Assembly (NCBI RefSeq): GCF_033547155.1
Contig: NZ_CP137892.1
Span: 1,550,001 to 1,614,000 of the forward strand
DNA: 64,000 nt
Reading direction: 5' to 3'
DNA from: Pseudomonas benzenivorans
GTDB taxonomy: Bacteria > Pseudomonadota > Gammaproteobacteria > Pseudomonadales > Pseudomonadaceae
Part shown: in pieces, positions 57,102-64,000 of the stretch
How the letters are laid out: every line of letters begins with the position of its first letter
Numbering within the stretch: the stretch's first letter is position 1
The notes under the pieces: model-generated
What the model was told of the DNA's origin: nothing
What the model saw: only the letters and a program-made list of their open reading frames with translations
Database searches by the model: none
Translations under genes and position numbers: made by a program

Positions 57102-57569
57102 TCAGGCCTGGCTGAGCGGGCGCTGTTGGCCGATTCTAGCGGTACTGCCGCGGCTGTCATAGACGTTCGGCGTTTCGCCGCCGCGCAGAATGCCGAGCAT
57201 GCTATTGGTCGAGGCCTGACTGGAGCGGATAAGACGGCCGTTGCGCAGGTTGGCGGTCTGGCAGCGTTCGAGCAGGGTATTGAGCTCATCGCCGCGGGCG
57301 AGCAGTTCGGCGCCCAGCTCGGAGCGCTCGGCCAGCGCCTGTAGGCCGGCGCGGTCGGCACTCAGCTGCAGGCTGAGGAGGAGCTGGCTGCGGCTCTTGC
57401 CGTGCTGGTCGAGCAGGGCAAGCAGTGGCTGCTTGTCCGCGAGTATGCTCTGCAGGCGGGTCAGATCGCGTTCACCAAGGACTTGGAACTCGTCATCGAT
57501 TAACTCAAGCAGTCGCTTGGCTGTGCCGATATCGTCGTTGATCAGGTTCAGCAGGGTCGTGTCGTGCAT
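57102..57569 (-). CDS. flgN: Flagellar export chaperone FlgN
   Basis: 155-residue helical chaperone for the hook-filament junction proteins FlgK and FlgL: LLNLINDDIGTAKRLLELIDDEFQ and LEREL-type heptads, with a polar C-terminal tail (NVYDSRGS). 53 bp after flgM and 72 bp before flgZ. Confidence 0.9.
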   Translation of the reverse strand: MHDTTLLNLINDDIGTAKRLLELIDDEFQVLGERDLTRLQSILADKQPLLALLDQHGKSRSQLLLSLQLSADRAGLQALAERSELGAELLARGDELNTLLERCQTANLRNGRLIRSSQASTNSMLGILRGGETPNVYDSRGSTARIGQQRPLSQA

Positions 57570-57622
57570 GGCGGGCTCTTGGGGGCGGAGGCGTCCAATA
57601 CCCCCAGCGCGCAGCCTTGGGA

Positions 57623-57952
57623 CTAGCGCTGGGATTCGAAATTGAGCAGTTTGCCGGCGATGCGTTGGCTGTCGACCTGGTAGCTGCCGTCGGCAATCGC
57701 CTGTTTGATCCGGGCAACGCGTTCTTTATCGACGCTCGGCAGGTCGCGCAGGCTTTCGCCGATCTTCTGCAGTTGCTGCGCTTCGTGACTGAGTTGCACC
57801 GATTCGCCACTCGGATTGCTGTCGGCTGGCGCAGGCGCGTCGCTCGGCTTAGCGCCAATGGCGTCGTTGCGGCCAGTAGACTGGGTGCTGCCTGTACGCC
57901 CTGTATTGGCAGGGGTGCTGGCACTATTGGGCCGGTTGAAATCGATGACCAT
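57623..57952 (-). CDS. flgM: Anti-sigma-28 factor FlgM
   Basis: 109 residues, starting MVIDFNRPN, with the flexible Ser/Pro-rich N-terminal half and the sigma-28-binding C-terminal half ([38 protein letters not shown]). Secreted through the flagellar apparatus to release FliA. ATG 57952; a sigma-28 promoter precedes it. Confidence 0.93.
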   Translation of the reverse strand: MVIDFNRPNSASTPANTGRTGSTQSTGRNDAIGAKPSDAPAPADSNPSGESVQLSHEAQQLQKIGESLRDLPSVDKERVARIKQAIADGSYQVDSQRIAGKLLNFESQR

Positions 57953-57991
57953 GATGCAAAACCTCGGGCAGTATTTGGACGCTTGCCTAGC

Positions 57992-58018
57992 TTGTCGGCC
58001 CAAAACCAGAAAACTTTA
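57992..58018 (-). promoter_or_regulatory. Sigma-28 (FliA) promoter of flgM
   Basis: Minus strand: TAAA, exactly 15 bases, GCCGACAA, against consensus TAAA-N15-GCCGATAA (one mismatch). It ends about 40 bp before the flgM ATG, as expected for flgM autoregulation. Confidence 0.82.
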
Positions 58019-58104
58019 GGGCTGCCGAGCAATAATTCTGCGTCAGGCAACAGTCTAAAACACGGTGCGTCAGTCGTCAGCCGAACATCACACAAGAATC
58101 ATGC

Positions 58105-58860
58105 CTACATGGCCACTTCAACCTGGCCAGGCCCCACTACCCGGGCCCTGATCACGCGCTGCGAGCGCTGGTTGCGTACCCGGATCTGTTTGCCGGCAGC
58201 CCCGTCGGACAAGGCCTCGCCGGGCATGCGCACGTTCACCGTGCCGCTGCGTGCGCTGATGACCACCTGATCGCCCCGATGGACGACCTCGGCGGCCTCG
58301 ACGTGTATGGGCATCACCACTTGGTCCGGCAGCAGGGGGCGCGTCAATTTCTTGCCGACTGCCTGCCTGGGGGTGGTCAGGTAGCCCTGGCTGAGTGAGC
58401 CGAGATCGCGTTCGGCCAGGGCAATGTCCATTTCCGTCAGAACGGCGTTGCGTTTGAGTGGGCGACTGGCGATCACGACCTCGCGGTACAGGCGCACCTG
58501 GCCCGGAACGAAGACGGTCCAGGGGGCACTGCCTGAACAGCGCACTCGCACGGTTACCCGGCCTACGGGCTCGTCCGGGCTTTCCAGGGTGGCAGCCAGT
58601 TCTTTGTCGCACGCGGGCAGGCGCAGGCGCGGATCCAGCCGATTGACCTGGACCTCATGCCGTCCCTGGATATCGCCGCGCTGTAAATACTGCTCTACTG
58701 CCTGCTCAAGAAAGCCCTGGGCGGTGCCGATAAGCTGCTCAGGCAAGGTTGCCGCGGCTGCCTGGGGGCTATAGCCGAGTAGGAGCAATGCAGGTAAAAC
58801 TGCCAGTAGGTGGCAGCCCTTTACCAGTGCGTGCCGAAAAGTCGTCGTTTCTGCGTTCAT
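58105..58860 (-). CDS. flgA: Flagellar P-ring assembly chaperone FlgA
   Basis: 251 residues with a signal peptide (about 10-37) and a SAF domain (VVIASRPLKRNAVLTEMDIALAERD; LLPDQVVMPIHVEAAEVVHRGDQV; SGTVNVRMPGEALSDGAAG). Periplasmic chaperone for FlgI. ATG 58860 lacks a Shine-Dalgarno sequence. Divergent from cheV. Confidence 0.93.
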   Translation of the reverse strand: MNAETTTFRHALVKGCHLLAVLPALLLLGYSPQAAAATLPEQLIGTAQGFLEQAVEQYLQRGDIQGRHEVQVNRLDPRLRLPACDKELAATLESPDEPVGRVTVRVRCSGSAPWTVFVPGQVRLYREVVIASRPLKRNAVLTEMDIALAERDLGSLSQGYLTTPRQAVGKKLTRPLLPDQVVMPIHVEAAEVVHRGDQVVISARSGTVNVRMPGEALSDGAAGKQIRVRNQRSQRVIRARVVGPGQVEVAM

Positions 58861-58871
58861 GCTGAGTAAAA

Positions 58872-58887
58872 AGCAAGGCCCGTGCCG
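58872..58887 (-). promoter_or_regulatory. Candidate sigma-54 promoter of flgA
   Basis: Minus strand CGGCAC-GGGCC-TTGCT fits the sigma-54 -24/-12 pattern. The predicted transcription start (about 58862) lies only about two bases before the ATG, so either translation is leaderless or the match is chance. Confidence 0.4.
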
Positions 58888-58937
58888 CCTGCTACGCTGA
58901 GCACATTGCGCGCTAGTCAAACTGAAGAGGTTGGGGC

Positions 58938-59870
58938 ATGGCCGGTGTATTGGATTCGGTAAATCAGCGAACTCAGCTGGTAGGGCAGAATCGTTTGGAA
59001 CTGCTGTTGTTTCGTCTGAACGGCAGCCAGTTGTACGGGATCAACGTGTTCAAGGTGAAGGAGGTGCTGCAGTGCCCCAAGCTCACCATCATGCCGAAGT
59101 CCAGCCCGGTGGTCCGTGGGGTCGCGAGTATTCGCGGCGGCACCATCCCGATTCTTGACCTGTCCATGGCGACCGGCAAGGCGCCGCTGAAGAACCTGGA
59201 CAACAGCTTCGTCATCATCACCGAGTACAACACCAAGGTTCAGGGCTTTTTGGTGCATTCGGTGGAGCGCATCGTCAACATGAACTGGGAGGGCATCCAT
59301 CCGCCACCCAAGGGGACGGGGCGCGATCATTACCTCACCGCGGTGACCCATCTGGATCAGCAGTTGGTGGAGATCATCGACGTGGAGAAAATCCTCGCCG
59401 AGGTGGCTCCGACGTCCGAGGTCATATCCGAGGGCGTGCTGGATCAGCAGGTTCAGGCCAAGGCAGTGACCAAGCGGGTGCTGACCTGCGATGACTCCTC
59501 GGTGGCGCGCAAGCAGGTGACTCGCTGCCTGCAGACTGTCGGCGTCGAGGTGGTGGCGCTGAACGATGGGCGCCAGGCCCTGGAGTACCTCAAAGCCATG
59601 GTCGAGGAGGGCAAGAATCCGGCCGAGGAGTTCTTGATGTTGATATCCGACATCGAGATGCCGGAAATGGACGGCTACACCCTGACGGCGGAGATTCGTG
59701 CGGATCCGCGCATGCAGAAACTGCACATCATCCTGCATACTTCGCTCTCTGGCGTGTTCAACCAGGCCATGGTGAAAAAGGTGGGGGCCGATGACTTCCT
59801 GGCCAAGTTCCGGCCGGATGATCTGGCGTCACGGGTGGTTGAGCGCATCAATATGGTAGATCAGGGCTGA
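58938..59870 (+). CDS. cheV: Chemotaxis protein CheV
   Basis: 310 residues: a CheW-like domain (about 20-160; FRLNGSQLYGINVFKVKEVL, VRGVASIRGGTIPILDLS) and a receiver domain (about 175-300; phospho-Asp in LISDIEMPEMDGYTL). Couples chemoreceptors to CheA, with phosphorylation-dependent adaptation. GAAGAGG ribosome site. Followed 22-43 bp later by cheR. Confidence 0.94.
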   Translation: MAGVLDSVNQRTQLVGQNRLELLLFRLNGSQLYGINVFKVKEVLQCPKLTIMPKSSPVVRGVASIRGGTIPILDLSMATGKAPLKNLDNSFVIITEYNTKVQGFLVHSVERIVNMNWEGIHPPPKGTGRDHYLTAVTHLDQQLVEIIDVEKILAEVAPTSEVISEGVLDQQVQAKAVTKRVLTCDDSSVARKQVTRCLQTVGVEVVALNDGRQALEYLKAMVEEGKNPAEEFLMLISDIEMPEMDGYTLTAEIRADPRMQKLHIILHTSLSGVFNQAMVKKVGADDFLAKFRPDDLASRVVERINMVDQG

Positions 59871-59913
59871 GGCGTGTCTTCGGCACAACATTATGATCGG
59901 CGAGGCCTCGCGA

Positions 59914-60741
59914 GTGTCTTCAGGTAATTTGGATTTCGAGCAGTTCCGGGTATTCCTGGAAAAAGCCTGCGGCATTCTGCTGGGCAGCAACAAGCAGTAT
60001 CTGGTTTCCAGTCGGCTGAACAAACTGATGGAGCAGCATGCCATCAAGAGCCTGGGGGAGCTGGTGCAGCGCATGCAAAGCCAGCCGCGCAGCGGTTTGC
60101 GCGAGCAGGTGGTGGATGCCATGACCACCAACGAAACCCTGTGGTTTCGCGACACCTATCCGTTCGAGGTGTTGAAGAATCGGGTGCTGCCCGAGATGAT
60201 CAAGGCCAGCCCCGGGCAGCGTTTGCGCATCTGGTCGGCGGCCTGCTCGTCCGGTCAGGAGCCCTATTCCCTGTCGATGAGCATCGACGAGTTCGAGAAG
60301 ACCAATATCGGTCAGCTCAAGGCCGGGGTGCAGATCGTGGCCACCGACCTTTCGCCGTCGATGCTGGCCAACTGCAAGTCCGGCGAGTACGACAGCCTGG
60401 CGATGGGCCGTGGCCTGTCCCAGGAGCGCTTGCAGCGCTATTTCGATCCGGCCGGACCAGGGCGCTGGGTGGTCAAGCCGGCCATCAAGAGCCGCGTCGA
60501 ATTTCGCCCGCTTAACCTGCTGGACAGCTATGCCAGCCTCGGCAAATTCGACGTCGTGTTCTGCCGCAACGTGCTGATCTACTTCTCCGCCGAAGTGAAG
60601 AAGGACATCCTTACGCGCATCCACGCCATGCTCAAGCCCGGTGGCTACCTGTTTCTCGGCGCCTCTGAGGCGCTCAACGGACTGCCGGAGCGTTATCAGA
60701 TGGTGCAGTGCAGTCCGGGCATCATCTACAAGGCAAAATGA
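59914..60741 (+). CDS. cheR: Chemotaxis methyltransferase CheR
   Basis: 275 residues from GTG 59914 (GAGG eight bases upstream; the resulting MSSGNLDFEQF fits other pseudomonads); ATG 59893 would add seven. N-terminal helical domain, SAM-binding LRIWSAACSSGQEPYSLSM, VATDLSPSMLANC, and FDVVFCRNVLIYF. Methylates receptor glutamates. Ends at a terminator. Confidence 0.94.
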   Translation: MSSGNLDFEQFRVFLEKACGILLGSNKQYLVSSRLNKLMEQHAIKSLGELVQRMQSQPRSGLREQVVDAMTTNETLWFRDTYPFEVLKNRVLPEMIKASPGQRLRIWSAACSSGQEPYSLSMSIDEFEKTNIGQLKAGVQIVATDLSPSMLANCKSGEYDSLAMGRGLSQERLQRYFDPAGPGRWVVKPAIKSRVEFRPLNLLDSYASLGKFDVVFCRNVLIYFSAEVKKDILTRIHAMLKPGGYLFLGASEALNGLPERYQMVQCSPGIIYKAK

Positions 60742-60769
60742 GCCAGTCGCCGCGGGCGGCTTGGGAAGA

Positions 60770-60796
60770 ACGGGAGGCCAGTGGCCTCCCGTTTTT
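60770..60796 (+). terminator. Terminator after cheR
   Basis: ACGGGAGGCC, loop AGT, GGCCTCCCGT, then TTTT: a 10-bp perfect stem. Confidence 0.92.
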
Positions 60797-60929
60797 CGTT
60801 CGGCTGGCGGCAAATGGTCTGGGGAGGATTGCCGCTTTGCTTGCCAGAGGGCGGAAAGGCCTTGCCGCTTGGCTCGTAAGCTGGCCTGAAAAAACTGCCA
60901 AGTAGTTGAAATATAAGAAGTAAATTTTT

Positions 60930-60945
60930 TGGCACACACCTTGCT
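60930..60945 (+). promoter_or_regulatory. Sigma-54 promoter of the flgBCDE operon
   Basis: TGGCAC-ACACC-TTGCT, a near-perfect -24/-12 element, about 50 bp before flgB. This is the usual FleQ-dependent class of Pseudomonas rod/hook operons. The AT-rich upstream tract (60900-60930) suits activator contact. Confidence 0.92.
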
Positions 60946-60995
60946 GTATGTCTGGCACGGACAACAGGTAAGCCAGACGGCAAGGGTTCCTGACC

Positions 60996-61403
60996 ATGAG
61001 CATCAGCTTCGATAGTGCACTCGGCATCCATGAAAAAGCGCTCGGCTTCCGCGCCCAGCGTGCCGAGGTGCTGGCCAACAACATGGCCAACGCCGATACG
61101 CCCAACTACAAGGCGCGCGATCTGGACTTCGCCTCGGTACTGGCCGAGCAGAGTGCCAAGGTCCAGCGCGGCCCGGTCGGACTGAGTCGCACCGACAGCC
61201 GGCATATCGCCGCCGAGGGGCTGAGTGCGGGCGATGCCGGACTGGTCTACCGCTCGCCACTGCATGCCTCCATCGATCAGAACACCGTCGATTTGCAGGT
61301 CGAGCAGGCCAGCTACGCGGAAAACGCGGTGAACTTCCAGGCTAGCTTCACCTTCCTCAACAGCAAGTTCAAAGGGCTGGTCAGCGCCCTGCGCGGCGAT
61401 TAA
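60996..61403 (+). CDS. flgB: Flagellar basal-body rod protein FlgB
   Basis: 135-residue proximal rod protein: ALGFRAQRAEVLANNMANADTPNYKARDLDF is the rod-family N-terminal motif, with the heptad-like C-terminal helix (AENAVNFQASFTFLNSKFKGL). First gene of flgBCDE. Confidence 0.96.
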   Translation: MSISFDSALGIHEKALGFRAQRAEVLANNMANADTPNYKARDLDFASVLAEQSAKVQRGPVGLSRTDSRHIAAEGLSAGDAGLVYRSPLHASIDQNTVDLQVEQASYAENAVNFQASFTFLNSKFKGLVSALRGD

Positions 61404-61417
61404 AGGAGTCCGATGCC

Positions 61418-61861
61418 ATGTCACTCGCCAGTGTCTTCAATATCGCCGGAACCGGCATGAGCGCCCAGAGCACTCGCCTGAACACCATCTCCAGCAACAT
61501 CGCCAACGCCGAGACGGTGTCGTCGAGCATCGATCAGACCTATCGCGCGCGTCATCCGGTGTTCGCCACCGTCTTCCAGCAGGCCCAGGGCGGCGACCGC
61601 GGTTCCTTGTTCGCCGAGCAGGACCAGGCCGGCCAAGGCGTCCAGGTGCTGGGCATAGTCGAGGATCAGAGCGAGCTGGTACAGCGCTACGAGCCGAATC
61701 ATCCGGCCGCCGATGAGAATGGCTATGTCTACTACCCCAACGTCAACGTGGTCGAGGAAATGGCCGACATGATCTCGGCCAGTCGGGCCTTCCAGACCAA
61801 CGTGGAAATGATGAACACCGCCAAGCAGATGCTGCAGCGGGTGCTGACCCTGGGCCAGTGA
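61418..61861 (+). CDS. flgC: Flagellar basal-body rod protein FlgC
   Basis: 147 residues: IAGTGMSAQSTRLNTISSNIANAETV N-terminal rod motif, YPNVNVVEEMADMISASRAFQTNVEMMNTAKQM C-terminal helix. 14 bp after flgB with AAAGGAG. Confidence 0.96.
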   Translation: MSLASVFNIAGTGMSAQSTRLNTISSNIANAETVSSSIDQTYRARHPVFATVFQQAQGGDRGSLFAEQDQAGQGVQVLGIVEDQSELVQRYEPNHPAADENGYVYYPNVNVVEEMADMISASRAFQTNVEMMNTAKQMLQRVLTLGQ

Positions 61862-61882
61862 ACCACCGGTGAGGAATGAAGG

Positions 61883-62548
61883 ATGAGCAGCGTTAGTGGT
61901 GTCAGCTCTGCATTGGATCAGTACCAGATCAAGCAGGAGCCCAATAAGAGCAAGGAGCTTGGCAAGAATGAGTTTCTCAACCTGCTGGTGGCGCAATTGA
62001 ATAACCAGAACCCGCTGGAGCCCCAGGGTAACGGCGAGTTCATCGCCCAGTTGGCCCAGTTCAGCCAGGTCGAGGGGATCGAGAAGCTCAATACCAGCAT
62101 GAGCTCCCTGCTATCGGGCTACCAGTCGTCCCAGGCGCTGCAAGCCTCTTCCCTGGTCGGGCGCAAGGTCATAGTGCCGACTGACAAGGCGATGGTCGAT
62201 ACCAGCGAGAGCTTCAAGGCCAGCCTGGTGCTGCCGACCACCAGCAGCAATGTCTACGTCAACGTGTACGACAAATCCGGCTCCGTGGTGAACCGGATCA
62301 ACCTGGGCGAACAGGCCGCCGGCAACGTCAGCTTCATCTGGGACGGCAAGGACGCCGGCGGCAATCTGTTGCCGCCCGGTAACTACAGGTTCGAGGCGCA
62401 GGCGACTTACAACGGCGAAACCAAGGGGCTCTACACCCTGCTGCCGGCCAACGTCGACAGCGTCACCCTGGGGGGGAGCGAGCTGACGTTGAACCTGGCG
62501 GGACTCGGCAGCGTGCCGCTCTCCCAGGTGCAGGTGATCGGTCAGTAA
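61883..62548 (+). CDS. flgD: Flagellar hook assembly protein FlgD
   Basis: 221 residues: the N-terminal export/capping region (LGKNEFLNLLVAQLNNQNPLEPQGNGEFIAQLAQFSQVEG) and C-terminal Ig/Tudor-like domain (SFIWDGKDAGGNLLPPGNYRF). Hook cap that guides FlgE polymerisation. Confidence 0.96.
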   Translation: MSSVSGVSSALDQYQIKQEPNKSKELGKNEFLNLLVAQLNNQNPLEPQGNGEFIAQLAQFSQVEGIEKLNTSMSSLLSGYQSSQALQASSLVGRKVIVPTDKAMVDTSESFKASLVLPTTSSNVYVNVYDKSGSVVNRINLGEQAAGNVSFIWDGKDAGGNLLPPGNYRFEAQATYNGETKGLYTLLPANVDSVTLGGSELTLNLAGLGSVPLSQVQVIGQ

Positions 62549-62591
62549 TCAGCGAATTCAATCGCCGGTGCGGCCGGCAAAGGAGACTTCC

Positions 62592-63926
62592 ATGTCGTTC
62601 AATATCGGTCTGAGTGGTCTGCGGGCTGCCACCAGTGATCTCAATATCACCGGCAACAACATCGCCAACGCCGGTACCGTTGGCTTCAAGCAGTCGCGTG
62701 CCGAGTTCGCCGACCTCTATGCCGCTTCGGTGCAAGGCACCGGCAGCAACCAGCAGGGCGCTGGGGTGCAACTGAGCAATGTGTCGCAGCTGTTCAATCA
62801 GGGCAACATCAACTACACGCAGAACGCCCTGGATCTGGCCATCAACGGCAATGGCTTCTTCCAGACCAGCAACAACGGCGAGATCAGCTACACCCGGGCC
62901 GGTTATTTCGGTACCGACCGCGAAGGCTTCATGGTGAACAACTTCGGTCATCGCCTGCAGGGCTATGCAACCGATGCCAACGGCAATCTGCAGAACGGCG
63001 TGATCACCGACTTGCGCATCGAATCGGCCAGCCAGTCCCCCCAGGCAACGAGCACGCTGACCCAGGGATTCAACCTGAATTCGACCAACACGGTGCCCGT
63101 CACCACGCCATTCAATCCGGCCGACCCGACTACCTACAATTCGGCGACCTCCACCAATATCTATGACACCCAGGGCAATGCCCATGTCATGACTCAGTAC
63201 TTCGTCAAGACCGGGCCCAATGCCTGGCAGATGAATGTGCTGATCGATGGTCGCAACCCGGCAGACCCGACCTCCACAGTGCCCTATTCGATGGGCATGG
63301 GGTTCACCGCCAGCGGTCAGTTGAACATCGCCAGCCTGGCCTCGGGCAACTATGACGGCGCCGGCGGCCCCGACTTCACTGTGGACCCGGCGACCGGACG
63401 CTTCACCCTGGATGGCTGGACGCCGGCGATAGCGGATAGTTCGGTCCCACCGGTATGGTCGGCCAACGGCGCCACCGCCAACGCAGCGGGCATCCAGGTG
63501 GACATCCGCAACTCCACCCAGTTCGCCAGCGCCTTCGCGGTCAACAGCGTTAGTCAGGACGGCTACACCACGGGGCAGCTGGCGGGGCTGGAGATCGACG
63601 ATACCGGGGTGATCTTCGCCCGTTACACCAATGGTCAATCCAGGGTGCAGGGGCAGGTCATTCTGGCCAATTTCGCCAACACTCAAGGCCTGACCCCGGT
63701 TGGCAAGACGGGCTGGGCGCAGTCCTTCCAGTCCGGGGAGCCGGTGATCGGCACGCCGCGCAGCGGTACCCTGGGTGCGCTGCAGGCCGGCGCCCTGGAG
63801 GATTCCAATGTCGAGGTGTCCGAGCAGTTGGTGAACATGATCGTCGCTCAGCGTAACTATCAGGCCAATGCCAAGACGATCGAAACCGAAAGCGCCATCA
63901 CCCAGACCATCATCAATCTACGCTGA
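62592..63926 (+). CDS. flgE: Flagellar hook protein FlgE
   Basis: 444 residues, complete: N-terminal MSFNIGLSGLRAATSDLNITGNNIANAGTVGF, variable surface domain, and C-terminal VSEQLVNMIVAQRNYQANAKTIETESAITQTIINLR-type helix. ATG 62592 has AAAGGAGA upstream. The window ends 74 bp after its stop; those bases show no gene. Confidence 0.96.
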   Translation: MSFNIGLSGLRAATSDLNITGNNIANAGTVGFKQSRAEFADLYAASVQGTGSNQQGAGVQLSNVSQLFNQGNINYTQNALDLAINGNGFFQTSNNGEISYTRAGYFGTDREGFMVNNFGHRLQGYATDANGNLQNGVITDLRIESASQSPQATSTLTQGFNLNSTNTVPVTTPFNPADPTTYNSATSTNIYDTQGNAHVMTQYFVKTGPNAWQMNVLIDGRNPADPTSTVPYSMGMGFTASGQLNIASLASGNYDGAGGPDFTVDPATGRFTLDGWTPAIADSSVPPVWSANGATANAAGIQVDIRNSTQFASAFAVNSVSQDGYTTGQLAGLEIDDTGVIFARYTNGQSRVQGQVILANFANTQGLTPVGKTGWAQSFQSGEPVIGTPRSGTLGALQAGALEDSNVEVSEQLVNMIVAQRNYQANAKTIETESAITQTIINLR

Positions 63927-64000
63927 TAGCGGCGCGCTCGGTTGCGCTTGCCGCAGGCGGCAAATTCCCGCCGAGCGTCTTTTGAAAGGCTCCCCTAGGG

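Overview
The window is high-GC chromosomal DNA of a Pseudomonas-type gammaproteobacterium. The evidence is the gene content and order: an AmrZ-like regulator, a full PQQ/quinoprotein alcohol-oxidation island of the exa/ped type, a NosP-NahK pair, and a flgZ-flgN-flgM / flgA / cheV-cheR / flgBCDE flagellar block with sigma-54 and sigma-28 promoters. Nearly all coding sequence is GC-rich; the one clear exception is an AT-richer insert at about 21.2-23.2 kb.

Layout: 0-4.5 kb, the end of mgtE and a sodium-pump oxaloacetate decarboxylase operon (oadGAB) closed by a terminator. 4.5-5.8 kb, amrZ and an orphan phnN. 5.8-12.6 kb, an Lrp-type regulator divergent from an amino-acid catabolic operon (fused 2-oxoacid:ferredoxin oxidoreductase, leucine-type dehydrogenase, sodium-coupled transporter). 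12.66 kb, tRNA-Arg(CCT). 12.9-48.8 kb, the PQQ island: pqqF, a porin, a 30-codon small ORF, nosP-nahK, an insert (two cassette-like genes with attC-like sites, an IS110/IS1111-type remnant, repeats), then on the minus strand agmR and an export/accessory operon (CxxxCW protein, ABC permease, ABC ATPase, beta-propeller, substrate-binding protein). After a gene-poor scar come YbhB, an AraC regulator, cytochrome c550, a MoxJ-like binding protein, a SoxYZ-like carrier, an EthD protein and a metallo-hydrolase, an rRNA methyltransferase-like gene, the alcohol dehydrogenase, aldehyde dehydrogenase, pqqABCDE-pqqH, ercA and ercS. 48.9-56.3 kb, sstT, yceH, a secreted tandem-repeat protein, a glutamine-synthetase-like ligase, an MFS transporter and two small glycosyltransferases. 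56.3-64 kb, flagellar and chemotaxis genes.

How it works together: PqqA is matured by PqqB-E with the peptidases PqqF/PqqH into PQQ, the cofactor of a periplasmic alcohol dehydrogenase. Its active-site spacing (Trp-Asp-Phe-Asp) marks it as the lanthanide-dependent PedH type rather than the calcium-dependent ExaA/PedE type. Electrons pass to cytochrome c550, the aldehyde is oxidised by ExaC, and AgmR, ErcS and NahK are the likely regulators. No calcium-type enzyme is present in the window. In its expected neighbourhood lie fragments resembling a HisKA_3 sensor kinase and LuxR regulator (exaD/exaE-like) with several in-frame stops, and a scrap of a pentapeptide-repeat gene. I read this as a lineage that lost the calcium enzyme and its two-component switch and kept the lanthanide enzyme.

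The most unusual parts are that scar, the cassette-like insert without an integrase, a TACCAA-centred motif recurring upstream of several PQQ-island transcription units, and the 27-residue tandem-repeat exported protein.
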